Source: Campylobacteraceae bacterium
GTDB taxonomy: Bacteria; Campylobacterota; Campylobacteria; Campylobacterales; Sulfurovaceae
NCBI GenBank assembly: GCA_026985495.1
Contig: JALSQJ010000026.1
Location: 1-18,302, forward strand
Direction: 5' to 3'
Length of the DNA stretch: 18,302 nt
Shown in pieces: positions 7,156-14,493 of the stretch. The position numbers and the translations under genes were made by a program. Below the pieces are notes generated by a model. The model was not told where the DNA came from. It did no database searches and saw only the letters and a program-made list of their open reading frames with translations. Numbering within the stretch: position 1 is the stretch's first letter; every line of letters begins with the position of its first letter.

Positions 7156-8373
7156 ATGAAAAAATTATTACTTATTCTGACACTACTTCTTACACTACTA
7201 TTCTCAACAGAGAAAAAACTTATTTTAGCCGAAGGGAACGACTGGTTTCCACATATGGCAAAAAATCTTGTTGCTAATCACGATTATATCTCAAAACTTC
7301 CATTCTCTGGATTTATAATGGTGGGAAATCACTATACCGATTTAGTTATGCAAAAAGATAGAAACCTTACCTATGAGTATGTTTGGAGCGAGGTAAAAGA
7401 GATGAAAAATCTCTACCCAAATAGAGACAACTTTTTACAAGTAAATATACATTTCCCTGCTGATTTTTGGGACGATGATGCATGGGAACAGATAACAGAC
7501 AATTTTACTGTTGTAGCTAAAGTTGCTAAGGAGTTAGGCTTCAAAGGGATTGCTTTTGATGATGAACCCTACACTAAAGAGGCACATAAAATGGTAAATT
7601 TTAAATTTCCAACTCTAAAAGAGGTAAAAGAGAATCCAAATAAATTTACATCATGGGAGAAAAAAGGGGCTGAACCACAATGGGTAGATGAAGATGGATA
7701 TAGAAACAGACTATACAATTTTAAAGAGCATACAGCAAAAGTAAGTGAACGATTTAAACATATTATGCAAAGTATGGTAACTCAATACCCCAACTTAACT
7801 ATGTTGGTCTATCTAGGAGCATCACTCTCTCATGCCAATTCAAATAAAACCTACCCAGTGGTGATTGATATGGGGCTACCAAGAGAGCATGAGTTTCATG
7901 GAGCTATCTTTACAGGATTAAAAGAGGGATTAAATGATAAAGCTAAACTTTACGATATGGGAGAGAGCTACAAATATCGAAAAACTGAACATTTTGGATA
8001 CGCTTACCAATGGAGAAAGTATGATATTGCCAACAATAAATTTAATAATTTAGATGAAAAATACCAATGGGTTGTACCAAAAGAGCAGAGAGATACATGG
8101 TCAAAAGATGTAAATATTGGGTTTATGGTATCTAACCTTGGACAAAAAAGCACCTACAGAGAGTTTGATACACGAAAACACTCAACCATCAAAGATATTG
8201 AACTAACACTAAAAAAAGCACTAAACCAGAGCGATAAATATGTAATTTACTTTTCACGTGAACAAGATTGGCTCTACCCTAACCAAAAATATCCACTCAA
8301 AAAGGGGTGGAGAGAGATGATAAAGAGAGTCTATGACTCCAACACCTCACGAATTGTAGATGGAGCGATGTAA
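7156..8373 (+). CDS. Exported protein of unknown function, possible TIM-barrel glycosidase
   Basis: 405 residues. The N-terminus (MKK, then about 13 Leu/Ile/Thr residues, ending in LLFSTEKK) is a Sec signal peptide without a lipobox cysteine, so the product is probably periplasmic or secreted. The mature part alternates strands and helices. FSGFIMVGNHY (50-60), NFLQVNIHFP (92-101) and GFKGIAFDDEPY (128-139) look like successive barrel strands, and the Asp135-Asp136-Glu137 cluster at a strand end is where a glycoside hydrolase acid would sit. I do not recognise a named family. Aromatic residues are frequent, as in carbohydrate-binding clefts. An AAGGTGA ribosome site precedes the ATG. The gene diverges from the polymerase gene and its 3' end overlaps the Fic gene by 43 bp. 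A role in trimming or releasing the local polysaccharide is inferred from position. Confidence 0.65.
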   Translation: MKKLLLILTLLLTLLFSTEKKLILAEGNDWFPHMAKNLVANHDYISKLPFSGFIMVGNHYTDLVMQKDRNLTYEYVWSEVKEMKNLYPNRDNFLQVNIHFPADFWDDDAWEQITDNFTVVAKVAKELGFKGIAFDDEPYTKEAHKMVNFKFPTLKEVKENPNKFTSWEKKGAEPQWVDEDGYRNRLYNFKEHTAKVSERFKHIMQSMVTQYPNLTMLVYLGASLSHANSNKTYPVVIDMGLPREHEFHGAIFTGLKEGLNDKAKLYDMGESYKYRKTEHFGYAYQWRKYDIANNKFNNLDEKYQWVVPKEQRDTWSKDVNIGFMVSNLGQKSTYREFDTRKHSTIKDIELTLKKALNQSDKYVIYFSREQDWLYPNQKYPLKKGWREMIKRVYDSNTSRIVDGAM

Positions 8374-9665
8374 CTAATGCGTCGCCCATCTCTATAAGAT
8401 GCTAAGATTTTATACTTTACTAACTCATTGAGATACTTTCTTGCTGTATTTTCAGAGATGTCATAATCTGCAACTATCTCATTAGAGGTAAATACTCTTC
8501 CAGGGCTTTTAATTGCTTTTTTTACAATATCTTTTTGAATAAAGTTCAACTTCTGCCCAATAGTAGAAGAGCTTAAGAGTTCAGAGACCTCTTCAAACTC
8601 TTGACTCTTCTTCTGTAGATAGAGCAACAGTTCATCAATAGCACGAATAATAATCTCTACTTGATAAAATATAAAGTAGGTTAAATCGTTATCATCAATT
8701 TCAGTATATATAAACGACTTTCCATATCTACTAGGTGCAACTTTTAGAAGTTTACTAATAGAGACATACTCAAAAAAGTCATACCCACTCTTTAGCATAA
8801 ACCAGTAAAATATAGCTCGTGCTGTTCGTCCATTTCCATCGGAAAATGGATGCTCATAGGCAATCATAAAGTGTAAAATAATTGCCTTTACAACAGGGTG
8901 AATAAATATACTACTCCCCTCTCCTAAATGTACCTCATTGGCAAATTGACACACCTTTTGAAGTCGCTCCTCTATCTGATTACAAGGTGGTGGAACATGA
9001 ACAATCTCTTCAAATCCATCGGTAATAACAATCTCATCACTATCTCGAAACTTACCTGCTACGTTACCATTAATTCTATTTCCATCTGTAGCAATCTTAT
9101 GATACTCAAGTATCATATCAATACTCAACTCCTCATCTTTGGTTCGTTTTATCTCCTGCATTAAGATATAGTTATTTAAAATCATCTCCTCATCTTCATT
9201 TTGAGGTTTACGACCACTTGATAGCATTGATTTTGCAACACGTCGTGTAGTTGATGCACCCTCTAATTGAGAGCTACTAATCGCCTCCTCCATAAGAAGT
9301 GATGATATAAGATAGTTTTTTTTAATTGAGTTATGAGGAACAATCCCTTGTGATGATAGTGTTGCAATCTTATGGAGTTGAGCTTGAAGAATATCTGGTA
9401 CACAAAAACCAAAAGACTCCTCTCCCCCTTTATCTTCATAATCAATCACTTTCATCTTAGCTAAACGATTCCACTTAGTTGCCCACCAAGCTATGTTTTT
9501 GTCGTCATCTTTATCCACATGATACTTAAACTTATTCCAATAGAGATAACGCCCCTGCTCATCTACCTCTTTATATTTTATAATATATTGAAAGTTATCT
9601 TGAGTTAAATGTTCTGCAAGTTCTTCAAACTTAAATGGTGCTTTTTCAATAATACCCTTTGCCAT
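8331..9665 (-). CDS. Class II Fic-domain protein with C-terminal winged helix (AMPylase-type)
   Basis: 444 residues. The Fic core motif is HPFSDGNGRTAR (272-283), with catalytic His272 and an intact GNGR loop, so nucleotide transfer (usually AMPylation of a Ser/Thr/Tyr hydroxyl) is plausible. An inhibitory helix precedes it: SSQLEGAS (131-138) with Glu135, the [S/T]xxxE(G/N) autoinhibitory motif of class II Fic proteins, so no separate antitoxin is needed. The flap region is FRDSDEIVI (206-214). The C-terminus (about 385-435: RVFTSNEIVADYDISENTARKYL, then a basic GRR wing) is a winged-helix DNA-binding domain. The extra N-terminal 90 residues have a KFKYHVD.../WW..KWNRL pattern I cannot name. 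No partner gene is adjacent. The ATG is preceded by AAAGAG, and two palindromes lie just upstream. The target is unknown. Confidence 0.88.
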   Translation of the reverse strand: MAKGIIEKAPFKFEELAEHLTQDNFQYIIKYKEVDEQGRYLYWNKFKYHVDKDDDKNIAWWATKWNRLAKMKVIDYEDKGGEESFGFCVPDILQAQLHKIATLSSQGIVPHNSIKKNYLISSLLMEEAISSSQLEGASTTRRVAKSMLSSGRKPQNEDEEMILNNYILMQEIKRTKDEELSIDMILEYHKIATDGNRINGNVAGKFRDSDEIVITDGFEEIVHVPPPCNQIEERLQKVCQFANEVHLGEGSSIFIHPVVKAIILHFMIAYEHPFSDGNGRTARAIFYWFMLKSGYDFFEYVSISKLLKVAPSRYGKSFIYTEIDDNDLTYFIFYQVEIIIRAIDELLLYLQKKSQEFEEVSELLSSSTIGQKLNFIQKDIVKKAIKSPGRVFTSNEIVADYDISENTARKYLNELVKYKILASYRDGRRISYIAPSTIREVLES

Positions 9666-9675
9666 AACTACTCTT

Positions 9676-9732
9676 TAAACGCAAATTTTTATTTATGCGT
9701 TTATTGTAGCATAAGTTATATTATTTTATGCT
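9676..9732. promoter_or_regulatory. Two inverted repeats between the divergent fic and membrane-protein genes
   Basis: TAAACGCA (9676-9683) pairs with TGCGTTTA (9696-9703), 8 bp each across a 12-base spacer. AGCATAA (9708-9714) pairs with TTATGCT (9726-9732), 7 bp across 11 bases. Both lie just upstream of the fic start at 9665. They could be operators, possibly for the Fic protein's own winged helix, or stems in the fic leader. The repeats are seen directly; the role is inferred. Confidence 0.45.
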
Positions 9733-9778
9733 CATTAAGGTTATTTATCGAGTTTAAATAGATTATAACATACTTTTT

Positions 9779-10441
9779 ATGTTATTATTTTATATGAAGA
9801 AAATAGCCATAAGATTTACCATAGATGAATATGATGATGTCAAATCTATCGCCCAACACCTGCAACGTTTTATTGTTGAAGATGACTATAAAACCTCCTC
9901 TATTGCTAAAAAGATTATTGCCAATGAGCGTATTGTTTTAGATGTGGGAATGGAAGAGAACATGCCTGATTTTGAGGAGTTAGCCCAAGAGTTTGATGAA
10001 GATGAAATAGAGTATGAGCTTTATAAAGCAGTCAATAATGATTGGGATAAGTGTGAACTAGAGGATTTAGAGTTAAGTCGTGTACCTGAATGGATTAATA
10101 TAATTGTGGGATTGAACATCATTTGGTATAGTATTATAACATTTTGGCAAATATTTTACATCTATGATTGGTACAGCGAAAAATATGAATGGAGTGGCAT
10201 TGTCTCAACGGTTGGTTCATTGATTACTACTCTAATCCCAATCTATGGCTCACTAGTCGCCTATTGGTCAGCAACAGAACTCTCTGATTGGGGAACGTAT
10301 GAAGCCATGTTCGCCTTTTTTGGCTACTATTTACCGTTTCTTCTGTTTATTATTTGGCTTATTTTTTATGTGGCTTGGGAAATTGCCAAAGCTTTTTGGG
10401 GCGATAGATGGTATCGATTTTGGTATTCGGAGTTTAATTAA
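9779..10441 (+). CDS. Tryptophan-rich integral membrane protein of unknown function
   Basis: 220 residues, family not recognised. The N-terminal 100 residues are soluble and acidic (DFEELAQEFDEDEIEYELY, 64-82), beginning with a strand-helix pattern, KKIAIRFTIDEYDDVKSIAQ. Three hydrophobic segments follow at about 104-128, 140-162 and 176-203. The membrane half is rich in Trp and Tyr (for example WQIFYIYDWYSEKYEW) and the protein ends WGDRWYRFWYSEFN. The start is uncertain: ATG 9779 and ATG 9794 (giving MKKIAIRF) are both possible and neither has a clear ribosome site. The 3' end overlaps the convergent AAA+ gene by 8 bp. A functional link to that ATPase is possible but unsupported beyond proximity. 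Confidence 0.7.
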   Translation: MLLFYMKKIAIRFTIDEYDDVKSIAQHLQRFIVEDDYKTSSIAKKIIANERIVLDVGMEENMPDFEELAQEFDEDEIEYELYKAVNNDWDKCELEDLELSRVPEWINIIVGLNIIWYSIITFWQIFYIYDWYSEKYEWSGIVSTVGSLITTLIPIYGSLVAYWSATELSDWGTYEAMFAFFGYYLPFLLFIIWLIFYVAWEIAKAFWGDRWYRFWYSEFN

Positions 10442-12551
10442 TAAACCCCATTGCACTACCATTTTGCTCTTTTTTAAGTTTCATCTCTTCTCTTAAACGT
10501 TTAATAAATTCAGACGCTGAAGTAATCTTTCTAAACTTACCTTGACGTGTAATGGTCGCGAAATCTCCAGGTGTAAGTTTTTTTAAGGAACGCATCTCAT
10601 GAAGTTCTGCTTCACTTGGGGCATCTATCTTAAGCTCTTTAGCATAGGAGATGAAGATTTTCTCTAACTGCTCTGGGGCTAAGGTTTTAAACTCTAGCTT
10701 TAAATCAAAACGACGCAGACTAGCTTGGTCTAAATGGTCAATAAGGTTGGTGGTTGCCACAAAAATTCCATCAAACTTCTCCATCTGTACCAGCATCTCA
10801 TTTACTTGGGTTACCTCCCAATTGACTTTGGCTTGACCCCTTTCAGCTAAAAAGCCATCGACCTCATCAAAAATAAGTACGGCTTCCTCTTCGTAGGCTT
10901 CTCTAAAGGCATTGGCAATGTTCTTTTCGGTCTCACCTACCCATTTACTCATAAGTGATGAGCCAGATTTAATTACAAATGGTTTATCTAGCATTTGAGC
11001 TAGGTGTTTAGCAAAGGCACTTTTACCTGTTCCTGATGCTCCATAGAGGCAGAGTCTAGCAGAGGTGTGTGCTTTAATGCCCTCTACTAGCTCTTCTAGT
11101 TTTGTGTCGGTATTGACAAACTCTAAACTGTAATTTTTAGGTAAAACAGCTACTCTATTTGGATTGACCTCTTCATACCCTTGGGCTTTAAGGGTATTGT
11201 TAAGCAGTTTCATAAAGGCTTTTCTCTTTTGTTGTTGTGGTAGATATTCAGCCACTTTAACAGCAGAGGAGATGAGAGCAGGAGCAATGCTCTCATGTTC
11301 AGAGAGTATCTCAATCTCCTCTTTATCTAAAATGTTGTTAGAGTACTTTTTAATAATCTCTTTACGTTGAGTCTTAGAGGGAATGGGCAACTCAATGCTC
11401 ATGTCAAAACGTCTAATAATCGCATTATCAATACTTCCAATATTATTGGTAATCCAAATAGTAGGGACATTGTTGGTCTCTAAGATTTTGTTTATCCACG
11501 CTTTGTCGCTTTGCTGTTTAGGCATCATGAAAAAGCCACCCTCATAACTCTCAAAGACATCTTCTGCTTCATCATACATAAGTAGTGTTCGGTTATTAAA
11601 GAAGAGGGCTTGGGCTGTTTTGTAGAGTCTAAGCCGTGCCTCACCCTCAATGGGGTCACCATCGCTGTCAGCATAAGAGATCTCATAAAGCTTTGTACCC
11701 AAAACATTAGCAATAGTCTTAGAAAGCTCTGTTTTTCCTGTTCCTGGCAGACCATAAAGTAAGATGTTTACCCCTTTTTGTTTGCTCTCTAAAGCTTGAT
11801 GTAAAAAGGGCATTAGAATCTCTAAATCGCTTTTGATATAGGAGTAGTCTTTAATCTCTAGTGAACCTTTGTCGGAAAGACGTACCGAGTCTTTTATCAT
11901 CTCAGTGATATCTTCGTCTAGGTTTAACATATTGTCAGCGAACTCACGGTTAATGAGTCTAAGCTTTGAGACAAAAGAGTACTCTTCATCAGAATCTAAA
12001 ACCAGTAGTGCAGAACGGCTAAAGGTTGAGTTGGGAGAGAACATTTCATTTATCTCATCTATGGGAATTTCTAAAAGTATATTTAAAATACGTTTTACAC
12101 GTGAACTATTGAGTTCGCTACCTAACATATCTAAAGCATTCTCTAATATATCATACTGTTTTAATAAAATAACGAACTCTAAAACTTGCTTTTCAGAAGG
12201 GCTTAACACAATGAGTTCAGAGAGTTTCTCAATGTTTTTAAGTAACAAATCAGACGAAGAGAAAGGGGCTTTTTTTCTAAGGGCTTTAAGCCGTTTTTTG
12301 AGCAGTAAAAGTGGCTCTACACGGTTAAAGTCACTATAATCAAACTCCACATACTTCTCTAAGCCTAAAAAAGTCGCCATATCTTCATGCTCAAAGTCAT
12401 TGTCAGTGTCTATAAAGCGTTTATGTCCACCCATCTCAATAATGATTTTGAGTATCCAGTAAGTTATTTTGTTTTGAACATCTTCTCCCATTAGATTTTC
12501 ATCTAACAGTTCTATATCAAATTCATTATTGTTGTTTCCAAATAGGCTCAT
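10434..12551 (-). CDS. Tandem AAA+ ATPase (two ATPase modules)
   Basis: 705 residues. The first 240 are helical and without a recognised motif. Module 1: Walker A GLPGTGKT (267-274), Walker B LLMYDEAED (323-331), sensor ITNN (367-370), arginines 380-381 in IIRRFDM. Module 2: Walker A GASGTGKS (504-511), SKWVGETEKN (535-544) resembling the substrate-loop region of classic AAA proteins, Walker B VLIFDEVDGF (558-567), sensor ATTN (599-602), arginines 613-614 in SLRRFDL. Both sites look competent to bind and hydrolyse ATP. The layout recalls Cdc48/SpoVK-type unfoldases or remodellers, but there is no protease domain and I cannot name the substrate. The ATG is preceded by AGGAG. A possible -10 hexamer TATAGT lies on the - strand at 12591-12586. 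It converges on the membrane-protein gene and diverges from the channel gene. Confidence 0.85.
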   Translation of the reverse strand: MSLFGNNNNEFDIELLDENLMGEDVQNKITYWILKIIIEMGGHKRFIDTDNDFEHEDMATFLGLEKYVEFDYSDFNRVEPLLLLKKRLKALRKKAPFSSSDLLLKNIEKLSELIVLSPSEKQVLEFVILLKQYDILENALDMLGSELNSSRVKRILNILLEIPIDEINEMFSPNSTFSRSALLVLDSDEEYSFVSKLRLINREFADNMLNLDEDITEMIKDSVRLSDKGSLEIKDYSYIKSDLEILMPFLHQALESKQKGVNILLYGLPGTGKTELSKTIANVLGTKLYEISYADSDGDPIEGEARLRLYKTAQALFFNNRTLLMYDEAEDVFESYEGGFFMMPKQQSDKAWINKILETNNVPTIWITNNIGSIDNAIIRRFDMSIELPIPSKTQRKEIIKKYSNNILDKEEIEILSEHESIAPALISSAVKVAEYLPQQQKRKAFMKLLNNTLKAQGYEEVNPNRVAVLPKNYSLEFVNTDTKLEELVEGIKAHTSARLCLYGASGTGKSAFAKHLAQMLDKPFVIKSGSSLMSKWVGETEKNIANAFREAYEEEAVLIFDEVDGFLAERGQAKVNWEVTQVNEMLVQMEKFDGIFVATTNLIDHLDQASLRRFDLKLEFKTLAPEQLEKIFISYAKELKIDAPSEAELHEMRSLKKLTPGDFATITRQGKFRKITSASEFIKRLREEMKLKKEQNGSAMGFIN

Positions 12552-12727
12552 GCTCTTCTCCTATAAAATATTAAGAGTGAAGTGTACTATAGTTTAGATA
12601 AATACACCCCATAATAGAGAAGAACAAGAAAAGATATATTTTGAGTAGATAGGTAAAGCATATTGTGATTTTTTTACTCATATTTACTATTTTTGCATAT
12701 TAAGATAGATATTGAATAATAAATAAG

Positions 12728-12733
12728 TATAAT
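12728..12733 (+). promoter_or_regulatory. Candidate -10 hexamer for the channel gene
   Basis: A perfect TATAAT lies 30 bases before the ATG at 12764, followed by a T-rich run and an AGGAA ribosome site (12753-12757). No convincing -35 is visible, which is common for sigma-70 promoters in Campylobacterota. Nothing else is apparent in the 212-bp divergent gap 12552-12763. Confidence 0.4.
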
Positions 12734-12763
12734 TTTTTTCCAAATTAATAATAGGAAAAAGTT

Positions 12764-13855
12764 ATGAAATTAATAATATCTTTTATGCTACTTTTTTCAC
12801 TTTATGCACAGAGTGAAACTTTAAAAATTGGGATTAAACCCTCTGAACCATGGGTTATGTATGAGCAAAATATTAGCAAAGAGAAGCGTAAGCCTATTGG
12901 TTTCTCTATTGACCTTTGGAATAGAATTGCTAAAGAGCTAAAAGTAGATACACAATGGGTCTATTATGATTCAACATCTGCACTTATTAATGGTGTAAAA
13001 AAGAGTGAAATTGATGCTGGAATATCTGCTATAACAATTACATCTGCTAGAGAAAAGGATATAGATTTCTCCTCCTCTATGTATGAACTTGGTCTTCAAG
13101 TAATGGTTGATGCCTCTAAAACCTCTGCATCTGTTTTAGAATTAATGGCAAAAGAGATAAAAAAGATGATGAATTTAGAGACAATAATACTCTTTCTTCT
13201 ATTCTTGCTAGTAACCATACATCTACGATGGATTGTAGATAAGAGAGATGAAAACTCTACCCTCTTTTCAAAAAAATATTCAGAGGGAATTATAGACTCT
13301 TTTTGGTGGGGAATTACTATGCTTATTACTTGGGAGACACCACCAAATAAAGGTATTGCACGAGTTATAGATTTAATGTGGCATATTGTTGGAATTTTAG
13401 CAGTAAGTATCTTAACAGCTATTGTTACTTCAGCCTTAACAGCACAAGCAATAGGTGGCTCAATACGCTCTGAAAAAGATTTAATAGGAAAGTATGTAGC
13501 AGTTGTAGAGAGTGATGCACCAAGACGATATATGGAAAAACTAGGTGCAAATGTTATTCTAGTAAAAAATCTATCAGAGGGAATTAAATTAATAAGAGAG
13601 GGAAAAGCAGAAGCATTAGTTCATGATGGACCAAGACTTGTCTATCTTGCAAATAAGATAAATAAAGAGGAGAAGAAGAGAGTTGTAACAGTTCTTCCAT
13701 TTAAATTTAATCCTCAACAATATGGAATTATATTCCATGAAAATAGTAATTTAAAAGAGCAAGTAGATAGAGTTCTATTAAAAATAAGAGAGTCAAATGG
13801 GGTTGAAAAGAGTCTCCATGAGCAACTCAAAGATAAGTGGTTAAAAACTAATTAA
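12764..13855 (+). CDS. Prokaryotic ionotropic glutamate-receptor-like channel / ligand-binding membrane protein
   Basis: 363 residues. A signal peptide (cleavage near residue 15, LYA-QS) precedes a periplasmic-binding lobe (about 20-125) with ITITSAREKDIDFS (90-103), whose Arg96 is the usual ligand carboxylate contact. A helix at 139-157 follows, then a re-entrant pore-like segment SFWWGITMLITWETPPNKG (179-197) and a helix at about 201-228 ending in ILTAIVTSALTAQ, like the TA.LT motif of glutamate receptor M3. The second lobe (about 235-363) includes EALVHDGPRLVYL with Asp288, the expected amine contact. This S1-M1-P-M2-S2 order is that of GluR0-type channels. The K+ filter TVGYGD is absent. 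It probably responds to an amino acid or related ligand in the periplasm, but ion selectivity, or whether it conducts at all, is unknown. It is a single gene with an AGGAA ribosome site. Confidence 0.8.
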   Translation: MKLIISFMLLFSLYAQSETLKIGIKPSEPWVMYEQNISKEKRKPIGFSIDLWNRIAKELKVDTQWVYYDSTSALINGVKKSEIDAGISAITITSAREKDIDFSSSMYELGLQVMVDASKTSASVLELMAKEIKKMMNLETIILFLLFLLVTIHLRWIVDKRDENSTLFSKKYSEGIIDSFWWGITMLITWETPPNKGIARVIDLMWHIVGILAVSILTAIVTSALTAQAIGGSIRSEKDLIGKYVAVVESDAPRRYMEKLGANVILVKNLSEGIKLIREGKAEALVHDGPRLVYLANKINKEEKKRVVTVLPFKFNPQQYGIIFHENSNLKEQVDRVLLKIRESNGVEKSLHEQLKDKWLKTN

Positions 13856-13880
13856 GGTCATTTAATTTACGTTACAAAAT

Positions 13881-13972
13881 AGTTATATTAATAGTTTTAT
13901 CTACATTGTGTTGGATTTAATTACATTTATAAAGTTCTATCAAGTTTTACTAAGTTATTATTGAGTTATACT
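13881..13972. repeat. Phased AGTT repeats upstream of the lipoprotein gene
   Basis: AAGTT occurs at 13932, 13942 and 13952 and GAGTT at 13963, a 10-11 bp period, each unit followed by a T/A-rich stretch. Further AGTT copies sit at 13881 and 13893. A possible -10, TATACT, lies at 13967-13972, 21 bases before the ATG at 13993. One-turn spacing would put the repeats on the same DNA face. They may be a regulator site or a curved promoter, or just slippage-derived AT-rich sequence. Confidence 0.4.
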
Positions 13973-13992
13973 ATTTTTAAAAGGGGAAATAG

Positions 13993-14427
13993 ATGAAAAA
14001 AACTCTATCTATAATGACAATGCTTCTACTTATTGTAGGATGCGAAACAGGCGAAATAAATAAAAACAAACAATCTAAAGATGTTCCATCTGGAATTGTT
14101 GACCACTCAAAAGGTGTGACTATTAACTATGATGCTATGAGTAAACCATCTAGTGTTTCAATCTCAAAAACACAAAGAATCTTCTCAAAATCTGCACAAC
14201 CAGGGTTCTATCTGCAAATGGCAGTTTTTGAGACATACTCACCATCAAAAAGCTTTTTAAAACCACTAGAGAACTCTAACTTCAACTACATTGTATTAAG
14301 CCACTATGGAAAAGATTATGTTCTCATTGGTCCTTACAAATCAGCAAATGAGGCTCGTTCTCATGTTAGCAGTGTTCTTAAATATCTTCATAAAAAAACT
14401 TTTGTAGTTGAGGTTAAACGACCTTAA
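13993..14427 (+). CDS. SPOR-domain lipoprotein
   Basis: 144 residues. The N-terminus MKKTLSIMTMLLLIVGCETG is a lipoprotein signal with acylation cysteine Cys17. A polar linker (18-67) leads to a SPOR-type domain (about 70-143): GFYLQMAVFETYSPSKSFL, then YIVLSHYGKDYVLIGPYKSANEA and TFVVEV. The F..Q.A.F start and the V.IGPY..A.EA middle are the domain's standard pattern. SPOR domains bind denuded peptidoglycan glycans, typically at the division septum, so this is probably an outer-membrane- or inner-membrane-anchored cell-wall-binding protein. It could be an RlpA-independent division or wall-remodelling factor. AGGGGAAA precedes the ATG. It lies upstream of rimO on the same strand with a 66-bp gap. 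Confidence 0.8.
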   Translation: MKKTLSIMTMLLLIVGCETGEINKNKQSKDVPSGIVDHSKGVTINYDAMSKPSSVSISKTQRIFSKSAQPGFYLQMAVFETYSPSKSFLKPLENSNFNYIVLSHYGKDYVLIGPYKSANEARSHVSSVLKYLHKKTFVVEVKRP

Positions 14428-14439
14428 AAGCCAAATTGA

Positions 14440-14477
14440 TTAAGGGATTAGATACAATACAAAAAAATATCCCTTAA
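14440..14477. promoter_or_regulatory. Inverted repeat just upstream of rimO
   Basis: TTAAGGGAT (14440-14448) pairs perfectly with ATCCCTTAA (14469-14477) across 20 bases that contain a TACAAT-like -10 (about 14453-14458) and an A7 run. It ends a few bases before the rimO ribosome site GGAGA (14483-14487). It could be an operator flanking a promoter or a weak hairpin after the lipoprotein gene. There is no following T-run, so it is not a standard terminator. Confidence 0.35.
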
Positions 14478-14493
14478 CATTTGGAGAACTATT

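Noticed and set aside
11869..12339. 156-codon + strand open frame opposite the AAA+ gene
   Set aside because: It is low-complexity Ser-rich translation antisense to a well-supported ATPase, with no ribosome site or recognisable domain.
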